A program made the position numbers and the translations under genes. 35,090 nucleotides of DNA, from IMG/VR virus record IMGVR_UViG_3300047557_003409, positions 1-35,090 of that record; one strand, written 5' to 3'. Below are positions 29,665 through 35,090 of the stretch, one piece after another (the first letter of the stretch is position 1; every line of letters begins with the position of its first letter). The notes below the pieces were generated by a model. The model searched no databases. It saw only the letters and a list, made by a program, of their open reading frames with translations, and was not told where the DNA came from. The stretch is from a virus.

Positions 29665-30549
29665 ATGAAACTACGTAATCTTTTTACTACTGCTGCTATT
29701 GTTACTGTAGCTGCTGTTACACCTGCTATGGCTCAAGTCACTAGTGTTTCACAACTACGTGACGTTCAGCCAACTGAATGGTCTTATCAGGCTATTTCTA
29801 ATCTAATCTCTCGTTATGGTTGTGTTGCTGGTTATCCTAATGGAACCTTCCAGCCTGGTCAGCCTGCTACCCGTGCTGAGCTTGCAGCTCTAACTAATGC
29901 TTGCCTCGATCGTATTACTGAATTCTATACCGAAGCAGATGCTCGTACTGCAGCCGCTCTTCGTGCTGAGTTCAATCGTGAAATTGCTGCAACCAATACT
30001 CGCGTAACTGCACTTGAGGTTGCTGCTGCACGTAAGGCTCAAGGCGTTAACAACTATGTTGGTGCTGGTGTTCTACTGAATAAGCAAGGTATTGATGGTA
30101 ATGGATACACTCAAAATCGCACTCTCCTTGGTGCAAACATTCAAGGTCGTTATGCACTCAAGACATACACGAATCAAAATGCGTGGTCTGTTCGTCCATA
30201 TGTTAATCTTGTAGGCACTCCTGCTGGTCAGATCGGTGCTGGTGGTGGTGCTTTAGTTGCATATGACTGGAGTATTGCTAAAGCTGCTTCTGGTGTAAGT
30301 AAGTGGAATGTATATACTGGTGTCGGTTATCAGATTCCTTTTGTAAATAACACTGCTGCTAACTTCCAATCTGCTGTTGGTGAGAAGGGTCAAGTCGTAT
30401 TTGCTCTTGGTACTGAAGCACGACTAACCAACTCTCTTGTTGGTTACATGGATCTTAAGTTCCCTACCACCAATGCTGCAAACAGCTACGGTGCTACTAG
30501 GGGTACTTATAGTCCTGTACTTTCCACAGGTCTTGGAATTAAGTTTTGA
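29665..30549 (+). CDS. SLH-domain outer-membrane porin-like protein
   Basis: 294 residues. Signal peptide ends PAMAQ (about residue 23). Residues about 30-85 hold an SLH domain: VQPTEWSYQAISNLISRYG and YPNGTFQPGQPATRAELAAL, which anchors cyanobacterial porins to the cell wall. A coiled coil (about 90-125) follows, then a C-terminal beta-barrel-like part rich in alternating aromatic strands, ending in the typical outer-membrane signal LSTGLGIKF with a terminal Phe. The length is half that of host porins (about 500-550 aa), so the barrel is reduced. GC content and codon use (GCT, CGT, CTT) are clearly higher than neighbours, pointing to host origin. Late promoter and strong SD. Confidence 0.85.
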   Translation: MKLRNLFTTAAIVTVAAVTPAMAQVTSVSQLRDVQPTEWSYQAISNLISRYGCVAGYPNGTFQPGQPATRAELAALTNACLDRITEFYTEADARTAAALRAEFNREIAATNTRVTALEVAAARKAQGVNNYVGAGVLLNKQGIDGNGYTQNRTLLGANIQGRYALKTYTNQNAWSVRPYVNLVGTPAGQIGAGGGALVAYDWSIAKAASGVSKWNVYTGVGYQIPFVNNTAANFQSAVGEKGQVVFALGTEARLTNSLVGYMDLKFPTTNAANSYGATRGTYSPVLSTGLGIKF

Positions 30550-30572
30550 CAATAATTTAACATAATCTTAAG

Positions 30573-30599
30573 AGGCACTAGGAAACTAGTGCCTTTTTT
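30573..30599 (+). terminator. Rho-independent terminator after the porin
   Basis: Perfect 9-bp stem AGGCACTAG (30573-30581) / CTAGTGCCT (30586-30594), loop GAAA, then a T-run. Confidence 0.92.
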
Positions 30600-30635
30600 A
30601 TTATATACATACTATTACATTTGTATTTTATTATT

Positions 30636-30893
30636 ATGCTAATAGTAAGATGTAAAAATTGTAATACTGAAATAGTCTCGTCACCACAAGGTCATACTTG
30701 CGGGTGTCCTAATATGACTAGAGTTAGGGATGATGTAATCTCTGCTAAAGATTTAACTATGGTAGAAATTGTTTCTGGTATTGCTAAAAAAACAAAACAA
30801 ACTGAATATCAATATCTTACAAAAGAAGATTTGGCGTGGATGGAACAAAGGAAATCAAGAAAAGTACGTAAACTTGATTTTGAGATAAGGTAA
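30636..30893 (+). CDS. Small zinc-ribbon-like protein (85 aa)
   Basis: Starts MLIVRCKNCNTEIVSSPQG at ATG 30636; a TTG at 30621 would add five residues (MYFII). C-x-x-C in CKNC and a second C-x-C in TCGCP form a zinc-ribbon-type site. The conserved-looking tail LTKEDLAWMEQRK and VRKLDFEIR resembles small proteins of cyanophages and related viruses I have seen without known function. It lies right after the porin terminator. Confidence 0.7.
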   Translation: MLIVRCKNCNTEIVSSPQGHTCGCPNMTRVRDDVISAKDLTMVEIVSGIAKKTKQTEYQYLTKEDLAWMEQRKSRKVRKLDFEIR

Positions 30894-30952
30894 GAAGAGT
30901 AGAAGAGTAATCTATAAGTTGGGGAGTATATAAAACCTACCAACTAAAAAAA

Positions 30953-31111
30953 ATGACCGAACAAGAAATTCAAAATTGGAAAAAGATCAAGGAAGTAATG
31001 GAGGCATCTGGAAAAACTGATAATATGTTCTACAAAAGAGCAATTGAAATTCTTAAGAATGGTAGAGACCCACTAGGAAAATTTTTTGGTACTGATGGAG
31101 GAAAAGAATAA
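30953..31111 (+). CDS. Small hypothetical protein (52 aa)
   Basis: Encodes a 52-residue charged helical protein starting MTEQEIQNWKKIKEVMEASG and ending GTDGGKE. No recognised domain. A following gene starts 17 bases before its stop, giving translational coupling. Preceded by a weak AT-rich leader with no clear ribosome site. Confidence 0.5.
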   Translation: MTEQEIQNWKKIKEVMEASGKTDNMFYKRAIEILKNGRDPLGKFFGTDGGKE

Positions 31112-31226
31112 AATTAAAGATAAAGATTTAAAAGAATTATACAAAAGAGTATTAACTATGAAAATGGATGAACTCTTTCACGAGCCATATGACCCTCCAG
31201 AAGATTTAGAAAAACTTGACGATTAA
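31095..31226 (+). CDS. Small hypothetical protein (43 aa)
   Basis: 43 residues starting MEEKNKIKDKDLKELYKRVL and ending DLEKLDD; a GGAG-like purine run precedes the ATG at 31095 inside the preceding gene. Charged, helical, no domain. Its final codons contain the -35 box of the promoter that follows. Confidence 0.5.
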   Translation: MEEKNKIKDKDLKELYKRVLTMKMDELFHEPYDPPEDLEKLDD

Positions 31227-31244
31227 TTAATTTTATTTTATAAT
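31216..31244 (+). promoter_or_regulatory. Near-consensus sigma70 promoter of the glycan cluster
   Basis: -35 TTGACG (five of six, 31216-31221), 17-bp spacer, -10 TATAAT (six of six, 31239-31244). The expected start point, about 31250-31251, coincides with the ATG at 31250. Confidence 0.8.
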
Positions 31245-31249
31245 AACTT

Positions 31250-31432
31250 ATGAGTAATACTCCATATTATGATGCTTATGAAAAATATAAAGCATCTAAA
31301 ACAAATTTTAACTTATCAATTAAAAAGAAATATATAAAACTTTCTACTGGAGAAACAGTTCTTCAGGATATAGAATTTTTAGATGGATTTGGGAATAAAA
31401 TCTTAACTCATGATGTTTTTAGTTTACTATGA
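31250..31432 (+). CDS. Small hypothetical protein (60 aa), first gene of the cluster
   Basis: Starts MSNTPYYDAYEKYKASKTNF at ATG 31250, 60 residues, with a TGETVLQDIEFLDGFGNKIL core. The stop overlaps the next start (ATGA). Because the promoter above would start transcription at the ATG, this gene would be read from a leaderless mRNA or from an upstream transcript. No domain recognised. Confidence 0.6.
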   Translation: MSNTPYYDAYEKYKASKTNFNLSIKKKYIKLSTGETVLQDIEFLDGFGNKILTHDVFSLL

Positions 31433-32100
31433 AATTTCTCACATTTTTAAATAGTGGATGTTTAGAAATCTGCTTAAATATGTTAAAATCCGCAGAAAAA
31501 GTAGGCATAGATAAAGGTAGTTTTATCATTGCTTGTTTAGATGATAACGCTCATCAAAAGTTAGTTGATAATGGATACTCTAATGCTTACTTATATCTAA
31601 ATCAAGACATTATAGAGTATCAAAATTGGACTTTTGAAGAAAATAGTGGCTTTAGAAACATTGTATGCTACAAATGGAAAATTATTCAGCAAGTCTATCA
31701 ACAACATAAAAATTTATGTTGGGTAGATACAGATATAGTTTTTATTCAAAATCCAATTCAAATGCTTTCTGGACATCAAGAGGTCTTGTTTCAAAGTGAT
31801 GCTCCAGGCTCTACAATATGTTCCGGATTTATGGTCTTTAATGATACACAAAAATGTAAAGAACTCATTGATAGATGTAGTGAGAATGATCTAGAAGATG
31901 ACCAACTAATAGTAAATAAAATTGCTTTGGCAGATTATAGAGAAAATATTGCACTACTAAATGAAGATTTGTTTCCAAATGGAAATGTGTATTATTTTCA
32001 AAATAGAAAAGATAATGCTATGATAGTTCATAATAATTGGATGATTGGAGTTGATGAAAAAATTAAAAAATTCAAAGAAGAGGGACTGTGGTTTTTATGA
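31429..32100 (+). CDS. DxD nucleotide-sugar glycosyltransferase
   Basis: 223 residues. The motif LCWVDTDIVFIQNP (D100, D102) is the D-x-D of GT-A folds, as in nucleotide-diphospho-sugar transferases of the PF03407 type; ICSGFMVFNDTQ and LEDDQLIVNKIA are the usual downstream blocks (the second binding acceptor and base). An N-terminal Rossmann-like part (FLTFLNSGCLEIC) and a C-terminal IVHNNWMIG fit. Donor sugar and acceptor unknown. Overlaps the next gene by 4 bases; its first 4 bases overlap the previous stop. Confidence 0.78.
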   Translation: MKFLTFLNSGCLEICLNMLKSAEKVGIDKGSFIIACLDDNAHQKLVDNGYSNAYLYLNQDIIEYQNWTFEENSGFRNIVCYKWKIIQQVYQQHKNLCWVDTDIVFIQNPIQMLSGHQEVLFQSDAPGSTICSGFMVFNDTQKCKELIDRCSENDLEDDQLIVNKIALADYRENIALLNEDLFPNGNVYYFQNRKDNAMIVHNNWMIGVDEKIKKFKEEGLWFL

Positions 32101-32951
32101 TGAATGATAAATTTAGACCTAAATCAATTAGCCCAACATATCCACCATACCATCAAGGCGAATATCTAGAAGAATATTTCTATAAAAGATGGAATGAGGA
32201 ACATATATCTTCTAATAGAGAATATATTGATATTTTTTGGACAAATATATTTTGCAATTCTATGTTTGCAGGTCAACAATATCAAAATATTCAAGAACAT
32301 TTAGATGAGGTTTTAGAAGAAAACCAGTCATATTTTACAGTTTGTCAATTTGATGATGGACCTTTTGAAAAATTTCCTGAAGATACTTTAATATTTTCTG
32401 CTGGTGGCAATCGTGAGGGTGATAATATTATTCCAATTCCTTTAATTTGCAGCCCTATTCCAAAGAAGTTGATTTCCAATAAAGAAAAAACTATCTTTGC
32501 TTCTTTTGTAGGCTCTAGAAATACTCATCCAATTCGTATGGATATGTGTAATTACTTAGAAGGTAAAAATGGTTATACAATCTCTGCTGGAAATTGGTCC
32601 ACGACAGTGCCGATGGACAACTTTAAAAAGTTTGTTGATATTACTTGCTCTAGTAAATTTGCACTTGCTCCTAGAGGTTATGGAAAACAAAGCTTTAGGC
32701 TTTATGAAATACTTCAATTGGGAACAGTTCCAGTTTATATTTCAGACATTCACTATTTACCTTGGACTGATGAATTAGATTGGAATGATTTTTGTGTTCC
32801 TGTAAATGAAGATGAAATTGATGAAATTGATGATATACTCAAATCAATTTCTGATGTAGAATACAATAAACTTCTTGAGAATGGTAAAAAAATTTATAGC
32901 AAATATTTTTCCCTTGAAGGAATGTTCCAAAACATTATCAAAAGACTTTAA
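32097..32951 (+). CDS. Exostosin-like glycosyltransferase (GT47-type)
   Basis: 284 residues from ATG 32097 (ATGA overlap); a GTG at 32088 would add three residues. Family features: TIFASFVGSRNTHPIRMDM, then SKFALAPRGYGKQSFRLYEI and LGTVPVYISDIHYLPW, i.e. the FxPRGxG..S.R..E...G.vPv block of exostosin domains where Glu binds the nucleotide sugar. The first 120 residues (SISPTYPPYHQGEYLEEYF) are the acceptor half. Such enzymes build polysaccharides; donor sugar cannot be told. GT47 is rare in phages in my recollection. Confidence 0.8.
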   Translation: MMNDKFRPKSISPTYPPYHQGEYLEEYFYKRWNEEHISSNREYIDIFWTNIFCNSMFAGQQYQNIQEHLDEVLEENQSYFTVCQFDDGPFEKFPEDTLIFSAGGNREGDNIIPIPLICSPIPKKLISNKEKTIFASFVGSRNTHPIRMDMCNYLEGKNGYTISAGNWSTTVPMDNFKKFVDITCSSKFALAPRGYGKQSFRLYEILQLGTVPVYISDIHYLPWTDELDWNDFCVPVNEDEIDEIDDILKSISDVEYNKLLENGKKIYSKYFSLEGMFQNIIKRL

Positions 32952-32956
32952 AATTT

Positions 32957-33718
32957 ATGCCAACGTATTACGACAAATTAAAAGAGTTACTCACACCATA
33001 TGATCTTGGATTTACCAAGATGAGAATAGGACCTCCTTGTGATGGTGGATATGTAATTTATCAAGAACCATTAATGGCTACCAATAATGTTTATTCACTT
33101 GGAATAGGACCAGTTTGCGGTTCTGATTTTCAATTAGCCCAAATGGGAAAGATTATTCATATGTATGATGCAGAACCATTTGCACATGATAATCATCCAA
33201 ATTATCGATTTAAGCAAATTTATGTGACTTCGGAAGTTATTGACAGTGAACTTGAATCTGTTAATGATAACAATCTTCTTATGTGTATGGATATAGAAGG
33301 TGGTGAATATGAAATTTTGTCTAATATGAAAGAAGAAAACCTTTTAAAGTTTTCTCAAATTTCTATTGAGATTCACTGGATTGGTGGTGAAAATCGTATT
33401 GTGGAAGGAGTGCCTCAGAATGGTGGTAGGGCACTTAATGATAATGGTGAGTCTGTTATTAGAATGTTTGAAAAATTAAATAAACATTTTTATTTGTATC
33501 ATATCCACGTTAATAATGGTGCTAATCCATATGAAGATTTTCCTGATGTAATTGAATGCTCTTATCTAAGAAAAAACATGTGTATTCATACTGATAAGGG
33601 AAATTATGTTATTATACATAAGGAAACTAAACCATATCCTTTAGTTGGTTTGGATTACCCAAATTACACAGGTCAAAGTAATCTGGCAGTAAATGATAAA
33701 CTTGATTGGTGGTTATGA
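32957..33718 (+). CDS. FkbM-like methyltransferase
   Basis: 253 residues. The Rossmann-type start VYSLGIGPVCGSDF with the Gly-rich loop, an acidic D71-A-E that would bind SAM ribose, LMCMDIEGGEYEILSNM (D112, FkbM signature) and FSQISIEIHWIG are all as in the FkbM family, which methylates hydroxyls of sugars. A long C-terminal part (HVNNGANPYEDFPDVIECS) fits too. It probably methylates the product of the neighbouring glycosyltransferases. The next start overlaps its stop (ATGA). Confidence 0.78.
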   Translation: MPTYYDKLKELLTPYDLGFTKMRIGPPCDGGYVIYQEPLMATNNVYSLGIGPVCGSDFQLAQMGKIIHMYDAEPFAHDNHPNYRFKQIYVTSEVIDSELESVNDNNLLMCMDIEGGEYEILSNMKEENLLKFSQISIEIHWIGGENRIVEGVPQNGGRALNDNGESVIRMFEKLNKHFYLYHIHVNNGANPYEDFPDVIECSYLRKNMCIHTDKGNYVIIHKETKPYPLVGLDYPNYTGQSNLAVNDKLDWWL

Positions 33719-35090
33719 TACCTAAAAATATATTTCAGTCTTGGATAACTAAAGATCTTCATCCAGAAATACAAAAAAAAGTTGATTTAACAAAACAGTT
33801 AAATCCTGAATATAATTATCAACTTTATACTGATTCAGAAATTGATGAGTTTGTAAATACGTTTTATCCAGGAGAAGTATCGGAATGTTTTAACAGATTA
33901 AATGTTCCCGTAGCAAAGGTTGATTTTTGGAGATACCTGGTTCTTTACAAATATGGTGGAATATATGTTGACTTGGATTCATCTATCAATACTTCATTAG
34001 ATAGTTTTATAAAAGAAGATGATACTGCCATTATTACAGCAGAAACTAATCCAAATACTTTCGTTCAATGGGCTCTGATATTTGATAAAGAACATCCAAT
34101 TCTAAACAAAGTTATTGAATTGATTCTTGATAATATTCAACACAATTCATATCCAAATGACATATTAAGAATGACCGGACCTCAGGTGTATTCTAAAGCA
34201 ATAATGGATCTTCATTTTGATTTGTTTAATGAGAGGTTAAATTTTGAAAGTATAGATCAAGAAACTGATATTACCTTTTCTAAAAATTCTACTTCTTATA
34301 GAATTTATGGAGTTGACTATAACGAAAACTTTACTTTTAAATTTCCAGAAAGTACATACCTCTATATTGAAAAGGAACCTTGGAGAGATGAATTGAAGAA
34401 AAAAGAATTGCTATGCCCAAAATTAAATGTTGATAACATTTACATCTGCCATTACAACAAATTAAAAGAGAGAAAACAATCTATTTTAGATCAATTCAAA
34501 GATGAAAGAATTTACACATATCAGTTTGTAGAAAATTTTGATAAAAATGAATGGGTGATATCTGAAATAGAAAAAGAATATCCAAGAGTGTTTAGAGAAT
34601 GGAAAAAAGGAATCGATTCCTATGATGATAATGCTCAGAATTCTGAAAGATCATTAGCATTGAAACACGCATCTATATTGAAAGATATTTTTAAAAATCA
34701 ATATGAATCTTCATTAATATTGGAAGATGACGTTACTTTATGTGATAATTTTGTAGAATATTGCAATCTTTTTATGGAGCAACTTCCAACAGATTGGGAC
34801 ATTGCTTGGGTTGGTTCTTGTTTAAATTTACACGAACCAGAGGTTGATGGTAAGTATGTATATAAAACAAATAGAGGTTCTAGATGCACTCATGCTTTTT
34901 TGGTTAGTAAATCTATGGTGAATAAAGTAATAGATTGTATTTCTGATATTAATTTACCATCTGATCATTTTTATAATTATTTGATCAGGGAATTCAATCT
35001 AAATAATTATTGGTTTGAACCATCGTTAGCTATACAAAGTTTAGAATTTTGTTCTGCTATTTCTGGCAATTATTGGAACCAAGATAATAT
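33715..35090 (+). CDS. Two-domain glycosyltransferase (DxD-type plus GT25-like), 3' truncated
   Basis: Open from ATG 33715 (ATGA overlap) to the window end, at least 458 residues. Residues about 1-230: IPKNIFQSWITKDLHPEI start and VDFWRYLVLYKYGGIYVDLD with D86/D88, the Gly_transf_sug (Och1-like) pattern. Residues about 235-458: IYICHYNKLKERKQSI, SERSLALKHASILKDI and SSLILEDDVTLCDNF (E337, D338, D339), then WDIAWVGSCL and TNRGSRCTHAFLVS, the pattern of LPS glycosyltransferase family 25. So two transferase domains of different families are fused in one chain. The sugar products are unknown. The stop lies beyond the window. Confidence 0.82.
   Translation, partial: MIPKNIFQSWITKDLHPEIQKKVDLTKQLNPEYNYQLYTDSEIDEFVNTFYPGEVSECFNRLNVPVAKVDFWRYLVLYKYGGIYVDLDSSINTSLDSFIKEDDTAIITAETNPNTFVQWALIFDKEHPILNKVIELILDNIQHNSYPNDILRMTGPQVYSKAIMDLHFDLFNERLNFESIDQETDITFSKNSTSYRIYGVDYNENFTFKFPESTYLYIEKEPWRDELKKKELLCPKLNVDNIYICHYNKLKERKQSILDQFKDERIYTYQFVENFDKNEWVISEIEKEYPRVFREWKKGIDSYDDNAQNSERSLALKHASILKDIFKNQYESSLILEDDVTLCDNFVEYCNLFMEQLPTDWDIAWVGSCLNLHEPEVDGKYVYKTNRGSRCTHAFLVSKSMVNKVIDCISDINLPSDHFYNYLIREFNLNNYWFEPSLAIQSLEFCSAISGNYWNQDN

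Noticed and set aside
32569-32778. 69-aa reading frame inside the exostosin-like gene
   Set aside because: Out-of-frame shadow of a supported gene with no ribosome site.
1-35090. CRISPR arrays, integrase, attachment sites or tRNA genes
   Set aside because: No direct-repeat array, no recombinase gene and no convincing tRNA were seen on either strand.

Overview
This window is an AT-rich segment (about 30% GC by eye) of a T4-like cyanophage genome. Every supported gene is on the + strand. The evidence for this lineage is a T4-type replication block in near-canonical order (gp46, gp45, gp44, gp62, RegA, gp43 DNA polymerase, UvsX, gp41 helicase, then gp61 primase, NrdA and NrdB), exact T4-type late promoters (TATAAATA), and an Hsp20 gene typical of cyanomyoviruses. 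A cyanobacterial host is suggested by an SLH-domain outer-membrane porin and an exported RlpA-like protein. Both are inferences from protein sequence read by eye; no database was searched.

Layout. Bases 1-11271 are the early/middle replication and recombination block: gp46 (5' truncated, with zinc hook), a DUF3310-like protein, clamp, a small HExxH protein, both clamp-loader subunits, RegA, Hsp20, DNA polymerase (TTG start), UvsX, a 2OG-oxygenase-like protein, helicase, MazG and a 49-aa protein. A terminator followed at once by a late promoter (11277-11313) opens a late-type stretch (11337-17926). It holds a possible PD-(D/E)XK-type protein, a nucleotidyltransferase carrying a T4-like capsid-targeting leader, a charged modular protein, a free-standing HNH endonuclease, a probable virion protein and small conserved proteins. 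Bases 17934-23179 hold primase and the class I ribonucleotide reductase genes nrdA and nrdB, with a second HNH endonuclease between them. Bases 23248-28154 (late promoter at 23217) hold modular, lysine/glutamate-rich proteins: a HAD-phosphatase fusion, a protein with an internal capsid-targeting motif, a capsid-leader-tagged HNH nuclease, a membrane-anchored protein and a protein with a DxDxDG loop. Bases 28155-31432 are an accessory segment with a GIY-YIG endonuclease, small proteins, the RlpA-like protein and the porin, plus sigma70-like promoters and structured leaders. Bases 31429-35090 are a tightly coupled glycan cluster: a DxD glycosyltransferase, an exostosin-like glycosyltransferase, an FkbM-like methyltransferase and a two-domain glycosyltransferase fusion that runs off the window.

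How it works together. The replication genes form a translationally coupled operon (ATGA/TTGA overlaps). NrdA/NrdB and MazG would manage the nucleotide pool. At three sites a rho-independent terminator is followed directly by TATAAATA, which insulates late from early transcription.

The strongest candidates for undescribed biology are: (1) two or three proteins that begin with, or contain, a T4 internal-protein-like MKTF capsid-targeting leader fused to catalytic domains (nucleotidyltransferase, HNH nuclease), suggesting enzymes packaged in the head and delivered with the DNA; (2) an HNH gene whose start codon is abutted by a 22-bp hairpin with a late promoter in its loop, the logic known for T4 intron endonucleases; (3) the porin plus RlpA envelope genes with a structured leader; (4) the early-promoter-driven glycan cluster.
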